In this document: one piece after another, positions 1-7,100 of the stretch | How the letters are laid out: each line of letters starts with the position of its first letter | Position numbering within the stretch: the stretch's first letter is position 1 | NCBI GenBank assembly: GCA_011065235.1 | Contig: JAAKFB010000050.1 | Coordinates: 1 to 10,242 of the forward strand | Source of the DNA: Chlamydiota bacterium | GTDB lineage: Bacteria > Chlamydiota > Chlamydiia > Chlamydiales > Rhabdochlamydiaceae | Reading direction: 5' to 3' | Length of the DNA stretch: 10,242 bases | The notes under the pieces: model-generated | What the model was told of the DNA's origin: nothing | What the model saw: only the letters and a program-made list of their open reading frames with translations | The model's database searches: none | Program-made: the position numbers and the translations under genes

Positions 1-1
1 T

Positions 2-247
2 GGAGCTGGCCTCTGCGGGCTAATGGTACATTTTTTTCAGCAAATTGGTGAACATTTAGGGCTAGCCTTCCAGGTTGTGGATGATCTTTTGGATCGTGAT
101 GGGATCGTCTCCATTTTAGGAGAAAAAAAAGCGGAGCAAATGGCGGAAAATCTCTTTGAAAAAGCAAGCACGCTCATCCAACAGTTGCCAGGTGGAGCCC
201 CAAAGCTTGATAAAATCGCAAAAGATATGGTTTTTAGGGTGGGATAG
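2..247 (+). CDS. ispA: Polyprenyl diphosphate synthase (FPP/GGPP synthase type), C-terminal part, 5' end outside window
   Basis: This is the 3' end of a trans-isoprenyl diphosphate synthase, which condenses IPP with allylic diphosphates to make the C15-C20 precursors of undecaprenyl and quinone tails. The frame is open from base 2 to the TAG at 245-247, giving 81 residues. The second Asp-rich motif is visible in the block GLAFQVVDDLLD, with DDLLD at 80-94, which binds Mg-diphosphate. The usual lid after this motif, with a Gly-Lys-x-x-Gly-x-Asp stretch and a Lys-x-Thr-Tyr-Pro motif, is absent: the protein goes from DDLLDRDG almost straight into the last helices (SILGEKKAEQ). The first Asp-rich motif lies outside the window, so chain length cannot be judged. 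The symbol is assigned by family. It ends four bases before the sugar transferase gene, so the two are probably cotranscribed. Confidence 0.85.
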   Translation, partial: GAGLCGLMVHFFQQIGEHLGLAFQVVDDLLDRDGIVSILGEKKAEQMAENLFEKASTLIQQLPGGAPKLDKIAKDMVFRVG

Positions 248-251
248 TCTC

Positions 252-878
252 ATGAGGAAACGCCTCTTCGACATTCTCTTTAGTTTTTCCATGTTAGTGC
301 TCTGCTCACCGTTACTTTTGTGTTTGATTCTTCTTATGAAAGCAACCTCCAAAGGCCCTGTATTTTTTAAAGGAACCCGCATGGGCCAAGGAGGACATCT
401 CATCTCCTGTTGGAAATTTCGAACCATGTGTGTCGGAGCAAAAAATAAACTCACGGAGATCCTAAATCAAAATTCCAGTTTTCGCCAAGAATGGGAAATT
501 TTTCACAAACTCAAAAAAGATCCACGCATCACAAAAATCGGAAAATTTTTGCGCAAAACCTCTCTCGATGAACTTCCCCAATTTTGGAATGTTCTCAAGG
601 GAGACTTGAGTGTCGTAGGGCCCAGACCCGTCGAAATTTACCACCCGGAAAATGCCCAAGATGAAATCCGCAGACATTTTCGAGATAAAGCCGATAAAAT
701 TTTGACCGTCAAGCCGGGAATCACCTGTATTTGGCAAACATCCGGTCGCAACGAGCTCCCCTTAGAAAGACTCGTCGAGCTCGAAGAAACCTATGTAAAT
801 CACCAATCTTTTTGGCTAGATTTGAAAATCATTTGCAAAACCGTTTATATTTTGCTTTTCCCCAAAGGAGCATATTAA
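252..878 (+). CDS. Monotopic sugar-1-phosphate transferase (bacterial sugar transferase, WbaP/ExoY/PglC superfamily)
   Basis: A 208-aa phosphoglycosyl transferase of the kind that moves a sugar-1-phosphate from a UDP-sugar onto a polyprenyl phosphate at the inner membrane face, the first step of many glycan pathways. Seen in the sequence: a basic start (MRKRLFD), one hydrophobic segment (about residues 8-29) containing the Ser-Pro kink (19-20) typical of the re-entrant helix, GPVFFK (35-40), WKFRTM (54-59), KKDPRITKIGKFLRKT, the catalytic Asp-Glu pair D106-E107 in SLDELPQFW, VVGPRP (121-126), and a C-terminal VKPGIT...WQTSGRN block. The segment EWEIFHKLKKDPRI is typical of WbaP/ExoY forms, and there is no N-terminal multi-pass domain. 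ATG 252 follows an SD-like AGGGTGGGA (237-245) and puts the first residue where the family begins. The stop overlaps galE (TAATG). The sugar is unknown; the neighbouring GalE makes galactose-1-phosphate a reasonable guess. Confidence 0.9.
   Translation: MRKRLFDILFSFSMLVLCSPLLLCLILLMKATSKGPVFFKGTRMGQGGHLISCWKFRTMCVGAKNKLTEILNQNSSFRQEWEIFHKLKKDPRITKIGKFLRKTSLDELPQFWNVLKGDLSVVGPRPVEIYHPENAQDEIRRHFRDKADKILTVKPGITCIWQTSGRNELPLERLVELEETYVNHQSFWLDLKIICKTVYILLFPKGAY
864..870 (+). promoter_or_regulatory. Shine-Dalgarno site of galE
   Basis: AAAGGAG lies seven bases before the ATG at 878 and fixes the galE start. It is inside the end of the sugar transferase gene, so ribosomes finishing that gene can restart on the TAATG overlap. 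Confidence 0.75.
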
Positions 879-1864
879 TGAGTGTTGTACTAGTCACCGG
901 AGGAGCAGGGTATATCGGCAGCCATGTGTGTAAAGCACTCCGGCAAGCCGGCTTCACCCCCGTCACATTTGATAATTTAAGCCATGGCCATGAATGGGCC
1001 ATCCGCTGGGGACCTTTTTTCTATGGAGACCTGCAAAATTCAGAAGATCTCGACAAAGCATTTCTCGAATACCGCCCACAGGCAGTGATCCATTTGGCGG
1101 GATCTATCGACTTGCGCGAATCGATCGAAAATCCCTACAAACACTATTTCAACAACGTGATTGGGAGTCTTTCCCTTTTGAAGGCAATGGTCAAACACCA
1201 AGTAACCTCGCTCGTTTTTTCTAGCAGTGCCGCTGTTTACACCACCCCTGAATACCTACCCATCGATGAAGATCATCCGAAAAACCCCGTTAATCCATAT
1301 GGAAAAACAAAACTGATAATCGAAGAAGCCTTCAAAGATTTTCACAGAGCACATGGACTCAATGCGGTTTCCTTGCGCTACTTCAATGCCGCAGGCGCAG
1401 ACCCCGACGCTGAAATCGGAGAGGCTCATAATCCCGAAACTCATCTCATCACCCGCCTCATCTTGATCGCCCAAAAAAAGGAAGACTTTTTTACAGTCTA
1501 TAACACTTCCCTCCCCACACAAGACGGAACAGCGATTCGAGACTACATTCACGTCAGTGATCTGGCAAGCGCTCATGTTTCTGCACTGCATTGGCTACAA
1601 AAAAAACGCAAACCCGGAACCTTTAACCTTGGAACGGGCCAGGGACATTCTGTCCTTCAAGTGATCGACACCGTCAAAAAAGTGACAGGCTGCCCCATTG
1701 AAGTGCGCTACGAAAACCGCAATCTTGCCGAGCTCCCCGCACTTGTCGCCGATCCACAAAGAGCGAAGCAAGAGCTCCAATGGAATCCCATGTATTCCGA
1801 TTTGACCCAAATCATCGAAACCGCCTGGAAGTGGCATTCGAGCCCCATTCTGGCCCCCGTATGA
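878..1864 (+). CDS. galE: UDP-glucose 4-epimerase
   Basis: A 328-aa extended short-chain dehydrogenase that interconverts UDP-glucose and UDP-galactose (or the N-acetyl forms) with bound NAD. Seen: the Rossmann motif TGGAGYIGSH (7-16), FDNLSHG (31-37), HLAG (72-75), ESIENPYKHYFNNV, the catalytic serine in FSSSAAVY (S117), the catalytic NPYGKTK pair Y141 and K145, LRYFNAAGADP, RDYIHVSDLASAH and FNLGTGQGHSV. Length is normal for the family. The usual Arg-Pro-Gly-Asp-Pro substrate segment is altered to RNLAELPALVADP, so substrate preference could differ. ATG 878 is preferred over a longer in-frame reading from 731 because the family begins at this MSVVLVTGGAG and a good SD precedes it. It overlaps the next gene by ATGA. 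Its product could supply the sugar donor for the upstream transferase. Confidence 0.93.
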   Translation: MSVVLVTGGAGYIGSHVCKALRQAGFTPVTFDNLSHGHEWAIRWGPFFYGDLQNSEDLDKAFLEYRPQAVIHLAGSIDLRESIENPYKHYFNNVIGSLSLLKAMVKHQVTSLVFSSSAAVYTTPEYLPIDEDHPKNPVNPYGKTKLIIEEAFKDFHRAHGLNAVSLRYFNAAGADPDAEIGEAHNPETHLITRLILIAQKKEDFFTVYNTSLPTQDGTAIRDYIHVSDLASAHVSALHWLQKKRKPGTFNLGTGQGHSVLQVIDTVKKVTGCPIEVRYENRNLAELPALVADPQRAKQELQWNPMYSDLTQIIETAWKWHSSPILAPV

Positions 1865-2349
1865 TTTTTCCGTTTCTTCTCGCACTTTTTGCCTTGCTAT
1901 TTTCCACCTCGATTTTCCCCTTTCTACGGCTTTTGGTCTTCACTCCCTTTTTCGCCATCGCCTTTCAAAAAAAAACCTTTCTGCAAAGTTTATGGATTGC
2001 TGCATTGTGCGGCCTTCTTGTCGATCTCATGAGTAGCAACACACGCTTCGGACTGTACTCCCTTTCCCACGTGATCTGCGCAGGAGCAACCTACCGTTTT
2101 CGCCGCCATTTTTTTGAAGAAAGCATCCTTTCCATCCCTCTCTACACAGGACTCATTTCGTTTACCCTCTCACTGATTCAAACACTCCTCATTTACCCCT
2201 CGCTTTTTTTCTCGCTGTTTTTTACATCGTGTCTCCTCATGCCCCTTGCCGATGTTGCTTATGCATTTTTCTGGTTTACATGTCCTCTGATGGTCTATCA
2301 TACTGTGCGTTTATGGATCTTCTCACTACTGCCAAAAAAGCGGCCTTAG
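1861..2349 (+). CDS. Polytopic membrane protein, possibly MreD-like rod-shape protein
   Basis: A 162-aa very hydrophobic protein with about five likely membrane segments (roughly residues 2-20, 22-36, 41-58, 88-112 and 115-145). The best family hint is GLLVDLMSS followed by RFGLYSL (51-68), which resembles the Gly-Leu-x-x-Asp-Leu-x-Ser-x-x-x-x-Gly signature of MreD, the membrane partner of MreC and MreB in cell elongation; length and topology also fit. No other diagnostic motif is visible, and mreB/mreC are not adjacent, so this is a hypothesis. ATG 1861 overlaps the galE stop (ATGA) and no SD is seen, pointing to translational coupling. The 3' end overlaps the next gene by 37 bases. It could instead be an unrelated lineage-specific membrane protein. 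Confidence 0.75.
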   Translation: MIFPFLLALFALLFSTSIFPFLRLLVFTPFFAIAFQKKTFLQSLWIAALCGLLVDLMSSNTRFGLYSLSHVICAGATYRFRRHFFEESILSIPLYTGLISFTLSLIQTLLIYPSLFFSLFFTSCLLMPLADVAYAFFWFTCPLMVYHTVRLWIFSLLPKKRP

Positions 2350-3098
2350 AAGCCGGCGATCTCCTGAAACAGGGATTTGGAACCTCTTTTCAAATTGAGT
2401 CCAAAGAAGGGAAGCAAAACCTCGTCACGGAGTACGATCTCTCCAGCCAAAAACTCATTGTAGAAATTCTTAAAGGAGCCTTTCCCACGCACCACTTTTT
2501 GGCAGAAGAGGGAGATCTCAAACAAATGCCCTCCGATGAAATCCTTTGGATCATCGATCCCCTCGATGGGACCGTTAACTTTGCCCATAACATTCCCCTT
2601 TTTGCCGTCAGCATCGCCGCCGCAAGAGGCAATGAAATCCTCGCTGGAGTCATCTATCAACCCCTATTAGACGAGCTCTTCGCTAGCGAAAAAGGCTCAG
2701 GCGCGTACCTTGGAAAGAATAGACTCCAAGTGACCGACCAGAAAAACCTCGAAGAGGCCTTTACTGCTACGGGATTTCCCTATGATGCCTACAAAAACCC
2801 TATGCATTGTATCGAGCGCTTTGGGAAAATGGTTGCCAAAGGCATTCCCATCCGCCGCCTTGGAGTCGCTTCTATCGATCTCGCCTACGTTGCCATGGGT
2901 AGATTCGATCTCTTTTGGGAAGTGGGACTCCACCCTTGGGATATGGCAGCCGGAAAACTTCTCATCGAAGAAGCGGGTGGAAAAGTGACCCACTATGACG
3001 GCTCACCCCATCAAATCTACAGCTACTTGCCCATTCTGGCCTCGAATGGCCATCTCCATGAAATCATGGTCGATTACTTGAAGGAGGATCTCGCTTGA
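2313..3098 (+). CDS. Inositol monophosphatase family phosphatase (SuhB-like)
   Basis: A 261-aa Mg2+-dependent sugar or inositol phosphate phosphatase. All metal-site motifs are present: the LAEEGD segment (63-68), DPLDGT with D82 and D85 (82-87), and HPWDMAAG with D210. Length matches SuhB and other bacterial IMPases (about 260-275 aa). Such enzymes hydrolyse myo-inositol-1-phosphate, related sugar phosphates, or PAP/NADP in the CysQ and NADPase branches; SuhB also acts in rRNA antitermination. The sequence alone does not choose among these. ATG 2313 was taken because it puts MDLLTTAKKAALEAGDLL at the family N-terminus; a longer reading would overlap the membrane protein gene much further. 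It overlaps upstream by 37 bases and shares its stop with the folD start. Confidence 0.9.
   Translation: MDLLTTAKKAALEAGDLLKQGFGTSFQIESKEGKQNLVTEYDLSSQKLIVEILKGAFPTHHFLAEEGDLKQMPSDEILWIIDPLDGTVNFAHNIPLFAVSIAAARGNEILAGVIYQPLLDELFASEKGSGAYLGKNRLQVTDQKNLEEAFTATGFPYDAYKNPMHCIERFGKMVAKGIPIRRLGVASIDLAYVAMGRFDLFWEVGLHPWDMAAGKLLIEEAGGKVTHYDGSPHQIYSYLPILASNGHLHEIMVDYLKEDLA
3081..3087 (+). promoter_or_regulatory. Shine-Dalgarno site that sets the TTG start of folD
   Basis: AAGGAGG is a perfect anti-SD match seven bases before TTG 3095. It decides that folD begins at this TTG, which overlaps the TGA of the preceding gene. Confidence 0.85.
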
Positions 3099-3940
3099 TT
3101 ATCGATGGAAAAGCCCTTGCAAAAACTATTGAAGACAAATTAAAACAAGCCATTGGCCATCTTAAAGGACGCAAACCCGCTCTTGCCTTTATCCGCGTTG
3201 GGGAAGATCCCTCCTCTAAGACCTATATCCAGATGAAAAAGAAAAAATGTGGAGAAATCGGCATCCTCTCGGTCGACCGAGAATTGCCCGAAGAGACCAC
3301 CGAAGATCAACTTTTGGATGAAATCGATACACTAAATGCCGATCCCAACATTGACGGCATCCTCGTTCAGCTCCCACTGCCCAAACATATCCACACACAC
3401 AACGTTCTCGAAGCAATTGACCCAAAAAAAGACATCGATGGATTCCATCCACTCAATATGGGCAAACTCCTCCTCGGCGAAAAAAGTGGTTTTTTCCCCT
3501 GCACCCCTTATGGCATCCTCATCTTGCTAGACCATGCAAAAATCGACACAAATGGCAAACACGTCGTCATTGTCGGTAGGAGCAATATAGTTGGAAAACC
3601 CCTCGCCGCTCTTCTCATGCAAAAAGAAAAAGGAGCGAATGCCACAGTGACCGTTGCCAATAGCGCCACGAAAAATTTAACTGAGATCTGCCAATCGGCC
3701 GACATTCTCATCGCCGCCATGGGCAATCCCCATTTCATCAAAGCCGATATGGTCAAAGACGGAGCTGTGGTCATCGATGTGGGCATCAGCCGCGCCGATG
3801 GCAAACTTCTCGGAGATGTAGACTTTGATGCGGTCGCATCTAAGTGCAGTCATATCACCCCCGTTCCCGGCGGTGTGGGCCCTATGACCATTGCAATGCT
3901 CCTTTCAAACACGCTTTTAAGTTATCAGCGGTCCTCATGA
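3095..3940 (+). CDS. folD: Bifunctional methylenetetrahydrofolate dehydrogenase / methenyltetrahydrofolate cyclohydrolase
   Basis: A 281-aa cytosolic enzyme that oxidises 5,10-methylene-THF to methenyl-THF with NADP and hydrolyses it to 10-formyl-THF for purine and formyl-Met-tRNA synthesis. Seen: the catalytic YIQMK pair Y44 and K48, VQLPLP (91-96), the DPKKDIDGFHPLN block with D115, PCTPYGI, the NADP-binding VGRSNIVGKP, VVIDVGI, and the C-terminal TPVPGGVGPMT. Full family length and all active residues intact. Translation begins at TTG 3095, supported by the AAGGAGG at 3081-3087 and by MIIDGKALA matching the usual FolD N-terminus. It overlaps both neighbours by four bases. Confidence 0.97.
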   Translation: MIIDGKALAKTIEDKLKQAIGHLKGRKPALAFIRVGEDPSSKTYIQMKKKKCGEIGILSVDRELPEETTEDQLLDEIDTLNADPNIDGILVQLPLPKHIHTHNVLEAIDPKKDIDGFHPLNMGKLLLGEKSGFFPCTPYGILILLDHAKIDTNGKHVVIVGRSNIVGKPLAALLMQKEKGANATVTVANSATKNLTEICQSADILIAAMGNPHFIKADMVKDGAVVIDVGISRADGKLLGDVDFDAVASKCSHITPVPGGVGPMTIAMLLSNTLLSYQRSS

Positions 3941-4551
3941 TTGCTTTTCTGTCACTCGTACTCTTAACCTTTCCTGCTATCGCAGATACCATTCCCGACG
4001 GTCCCTTTTCCTACCCCGGACTCTACTCCCGTGAAGTGATCGTCGTCGATCCTGAAAATAGCCCTCTTCTCGAAAATGCCTACCTCGATTTAAAGAGCCA
4101 ACTCCACGAGACCTTTACAGAAAAAGACATCCTTCAAACCACTCTCCTTTATGTCCGTGAGAACCTCTTCGATCTCGAATTGTGCACGGATCAAAATGTC
4201 ATCCGATTTCTCCTCCAATTTATGGACAAAGGGCCCGAAATTCCCCTTGAGACCTTCCTAGAGAAAAAGATCGGCGTTTGCCGCCATCTGGCACTTACCA
4301 CCACTTATCTTCTCGAGCGGCTCACGAAAGACCGGCTTCTCGATGGAAAAGCCTATCTGATCCGCGAGCAAATTCCATCGGGACGCCATGGCTGGACCCT
4401 TTTTCTCTCCCAATCGGGAGCTTGGCACCTCGATTCCTACTGGGAAATCCTCGAAAATGGAAAAACAGATGCAGGATTTTTCCATCTCTGCCAAAAGTAT
4501 GGAAAGCGGACCATGGAAAGACAACAACTCCGGTGGCAAAATGTCAATTAA
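3937..4551 (+). CDS. Exported transglutaminase-like protein (papain-like Cys-His-Asp fold), function unknown
   Basis: A 204-aa protein I cannot name. It begins with a hydrophobic stretch (2-15) ending in AIA|D, a good signal peptidase I site (cleavage after A16), although the N-terminus lacks a positive charge. The mature part contains a plausible catalytic triad in the order and spacing of the transglutaminase-core superfamily: Cys115 in IGVCRHLA, His151 in GRHGWTL and Asp166 in WHLDSYW. The helix after the Cys (HLALTTTYLLERL) fits the superfamily pattern. Such domains act as peptidases, amidases or cross-linkers, so an envelope or periplasmic peptide substrate is possible but unproven. ATG 3937 overlaps the folD stop (ATGA), and no in-frame ATG, GTG or TTG lies close upstream. 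It shares 11 bases with the HAD gene. Confidence 0.82.
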   Translation: MIAFLSLVLLTFPAIADTIPDGPFSYPGLYSREVIVVDPENSPLLENAYLDLKSQLHETFTEKDILQTTLLYVRENLFDLELCTDQNVIRFLLQFMDKGPEIPLETFLEKKIGVCRHLALTTTYLLERLTKDRLLDGKAYLIREQIPSGRHGWTLFLSQSGAWHLDSYWEILENGKTDAGFFHLCQKYGKRTMERQQLRWQNVN

Positions 4552-5146
4552 AACACTATTTTTTGATCTGGGCGGTGTGCTGATCAATTTCAGTCATGAA
4601 AAAATGTGTCAAAATATCGCTCGCTATTGCGATCTCGATTTGGATATCGTCAAAACCCACCTCTTCGAAAAAAAACTCGCTGAAGACTATGAGCGAGGAG
4701 CGATCACAAGCCAAACCCTCCATAAGCATTTCAGTCAGCTCTCGGGCAAAATGCTCGTCCATGATGGACTGATGGAGGCAGCTTCTGATATCTTTTCATT
4801 GAAAAAAGAAACACCCGCACTTTTAGAGGCGTGCAAAAGAAAAAATATTTCTTTAATTCTGCTCTCCAATACGTGTGAACCTCATTTTTGCCGCGTGCAA
4901 AAACAATTTGATTTTCTAAAACTTTTTGATGGGTTTGTTCTATCCTACGAGGTTGGAGCCCGTAAACCTGAAAAAAAAATCTACGATGAAGCGCTTAAGC
5001 TGGCAAATTGCCCCATCAAAGAATGCTTCTATGTGGACGATGTGGCTGAATATATCGAAGCTGCGAGAGGATTTGGCATCGACAGCCACCTTTTTGAAGG
5101 GGCCGATGGATTAATAATGACCCTAGAAAAGAAAGGCATAGTATAA
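4541..5146 (+). CDS. HAD-superfamily phosphatase, subfamily IA, YihX-like
   Basis: A 201-aa haloacid dehalogenase-like hydrolase. The four HAD motifs are visible: I, FFDLGGVL with nucleophile D9; II, LLSNT with S109; III, GARKPEKKIY with K142; IV, CFYVDD with D166-D167. The second acidic residue of motif I is Gly (G11), as also found in E. coli YihX, a glucose-1-phosphate phosphatase, and the cap segment (YERGAITSQTLHKHF) also resembles YihX. The substrate is probably a small phosphorylated sugar or nucleotide. ATG 4541 lies in the last 11 bases of the preceding gene and starts the family core right away (MSIKTLFFDLGG); longer in-frame reading upstream would only add residues from the overlapped gene. 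It ends seven bases before RNase R. Confidence 0.9.
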   Translation: MSIKTLFFDLGGVLINFSHEKMCQNIARYCDLDLDIVKTHLFEKKLAEDYERGAITSQTLHKHFSQLSGKMLVHDGLMEAASDIFSLKKETPALLEACKRKNISLILLSNTCEPHFCRVQKQFDFLKLFDGFVLSYEVGARKPEKKIYDEALKLANCPIKECFYVDDVAEYIEAARGFGIDSHLFEGADGLIMTLEKKGIV

Positions 5147-5153
5147 TAGCTCT

Positions 5154-7100
5154 ATGGCCAAACGCCCAAAAAAAGAATTGATCATCAGAGGAATCATCCG
5201 CATGCATCCGCGAGGATTCGGATTTCTCGTTCCCGATGATCCCTCAAAATGTTCCCAAGACGTATTCATCCCCAAGCACCTCACCGACAATGCAGTCGAT
5301 GGCGATCAAGTTGAAATCTCTGTCAACCTCGAATCTCAATCGGAAAAAGGGCCTGATGGGAAAATTTTGTCGATCCTCTCAAGAGCCCGGACCCACGTCG
5401 CTGGAATCATCCAATTCATCGAAGAGGCGCAAATTTTGGCCCATGTCCCCCTTCTCGGTGAAAACCGTCCAGTTGTGATCAAAAAAGGGGAAAAAAACGC
5501 ACTTCAAGTAGGGGATCGCCTCACCTTAAAAGTCCTCGAGTGGGGTAATCAAAAAAAACCCACCCTTTGCGAGGTGTCTCACAAAATTGGCCACATCAAT
5601 GACCCTTCCTGTGATATCGATGCCGCTATCGAAGAATATGACCTGCAAGGAACTTTCCCTAAAAATGTCATCACCGAAGCTAAGGCTTTTGGCAAACAAG
5701 TCTCTAAGCAAGAGCAAAAGGAGCGGTTTGATCTTTCCAAAATCCCTTGCATCACGATCGACCCTGAAACAGCCAAAGATTTTGACGATGCCCTTACGAT
5801 TTCTCAAGACAAACAGGGGCATTTTTTCTTAGGTGTCCACATTGCCGATGTCGCCCATTATGTCCAGGCTGGATCTGCACTTGATAAGGAAGCTTTGAGA
5901 CGATGCAATTCGACCTATTTTCCAGGGAAATGTGTCCCCATGCTCCCAGAAGAGCTCTCCAACAATTTATGTAGCTTGCGCCAAGATGCCATCCGCCTCA
6001 CAGTTTCCGTGCTCATGGAATTCGACGCCCAGGGAACACTTGTCGACAGTCAGGTCAAGCGCACCTGTATCAAGAGTCAAAAACGCTTCACTTATGAAGA
6101 GGCCAAACAGGTCTTGGAAGGGAAGAAAAAAAGTCCTCATGCAAAAGCTCTTAAGCAAATGGAAGAGCTCTGCCAACTCCTCAAGAAAAAGCGCTCTGAG
6201 AGGGGCAGCATTGACTTTGCCCTTCCGGAACTCATTATCATCGTCGATAAAGACGGCAAGCCGACAGGGGTAAAGATCGAGCAGTACCACATCACACACC
6301 AACTCGTTGAAGAGTTCATGCTCAAGGCCAATGAAACAGTTGCCAAACACCTCAGCGATCGAGGCAAATCTCAGCTCTTTCGGATCCATGAAGAGCCCTC
6401 TGAAGAAAATTTACAAGACTTCTTTGCAACGGCCCGCTCTTTGGGTTTTCAAATCCCCCCAAAACCGACAAACAAAGATCTACAGGCGCTATTTAAACAG
6501 GCACAGGACACACCTTTCAGCAACCAGCTAGCCATTGGATTCATCCGCACCTTAAAACTGGCATTTTACTCTCCGAGGAACGTGGGACATTACGGTCTTT
6601 CTCTCGAACATTATTGCCATTTCACAAGCCCCATCCGCCGCTATAGCGACCTTGTGACACAACGTTTGTTATTTGATCAAGAAGAAGAGGGGCTCGAGCT
6701 CGAGAAAATTGGACAAAAATGCTCGGATAAAGAACGGGTTTCTTTCCGTGCAGAGATGAGCGTGAAACTTCTTAAAAAGCATCGTCTTTTGAAGAGCTGG
6801 CACAAAGAGGACCCCAGACGCAACTACGCAGCAAACATCACCAAGATCAAACCCTTTGGCCTCTACTTCGATGTGAAAGAGCTCTTTCTGGAAGGATTTT
6901 TACATATCTCTGAGCTCGAAAGCGACTATTTCATTTACGAGCCAACTGCTCCTCTATTGCGGGGAGAAAAAACGGGAAAACGGTACGTCATCGGTGAAGA
7001 AATTACCGTTCGTCCCCTGCAGATCGATCTCATCCACATGGAAGCAGGGTGGGAGCTTGTCACAGAGAAAAAACGTAAAAAAAGAAAACCTCGAAAATGA
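5154..7100 (+). CDS. rnr: Ribonuclease R (RNase II/RNB family 3'-5' exoribonuclease)
   Basis: A 648-aa processive exoribonuclease that degrades structured RNA, tmRNA-tagged messages and defective rRNA. Domains in order: N-terminal cold-shock/OB domains (about 8-150; RMHPRGFGFLVPDD is typical), the RNB catalytic domain (about 195-520), an S1 domain (about 555-638) and a very basic tail (KKRKKRKPRK). Catalytic acidic residues D203, D209, D211 and D212 lie in DPETAKDFDDA. HIADVAHYV, YFPGKCVPMLPEELSNNLCS, GSIDFALPE, LVEEFMLKANETVA and FTSPIRRYSDLV confirm the family. It is shorter than the E. coli enzyme (about 813 aa), lacking the N-terminal helix-turn-helix region and much of the tail. There is no SD before ATG 5154, but a TATAAT (5142-5147) sits just upstream. 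The stop overlaps the glycosylase start (ATGA). Confidence 0.96.
   Translation: MAKRPKKELIIRGIIRMHPRGFGFLVPDDPSKCSQDVFIPKHLTDNAVDGDQVEISVNLESQSEKGPDGKILSILSRARTHVAGIIQFIEEAQILAHVPLLGENRPVVIKKGEKNALQVGDRLTLKVLEWGNQKKPTLCEVSHKIGHINDPSCDIDAAIEEYDLQGTFPKNVITEAKAFGKQVSKQEQKERFDLSKIPCITIDPETAKDFDDALTISQDKQGHFFLGVHIADVAHYVQAGSALDKEALRRCNSTYFPGKCVPMLPEELSNNLCSLRQDAIRLTVSVLMEFDAQGTLVDSQVKRTCIKSQKRFTYEEAKQVLEGKKKSPHAKALKQMEELCQLLKKKRSERGSIDFALPELIIIVDKDGKPTGVKIEQYHITHQLVEEFMLKANETVAKHLSDRGKSQLFRIHEEPSEENLQDFFATARSLGFQIPPKPTNKDLQALFKQAQDTPFSNQLAIGFIRTLKLAFYSPRNVGHYGLSLEHYCHFTSPIRRYSDLVTQRLLFDQEEEGLELEKIGQKCSDKERVSFRAEMSVKLLKKHRLLKSWHKEDPRRNYAANITKIKPFGLYFDVKELFLEGFLHISELESDYFIYEPTAPLLRGEKTGKRYVIGEEITVRPLQIDLIHMEAGWELVTEKKRKKRKPRK

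Noticed and set aside
156..251. N-terminal extension of the sugar transferase
   Set aside because: It overlaps the prenyl synthase gene, and the added residues resemble nothing in the family; the typical MRKRLFD start is at 252.
731..877. N-terminal extension of GalE from an upstream ATG
   Set aside because: It would overlap the conserved C-terminal part of the sugar transferase for nearly 150 bases. The family start and SD both favour 878.
1780..1860. Upstream start of the MreD-like protein
   Set aside because: It would extend into galE with a charged, non-membrane segment; the ATGA overlap at 1861 is the common coupling arrangement of this operon.
4388..4540. N-terminal extension of the HAD phosphatase
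   Set aside because: The added 51 residues lie over the conserved His/Asp part of the transglutaminase-like gene and have no HAD features.
4258..4587. Minus-strand frames opposite the transglutaminase-like and HAD genes
   Set aside because: Both + strand genes show intact catalytic motifs; the reverse frames have no motif and no ribosome site.
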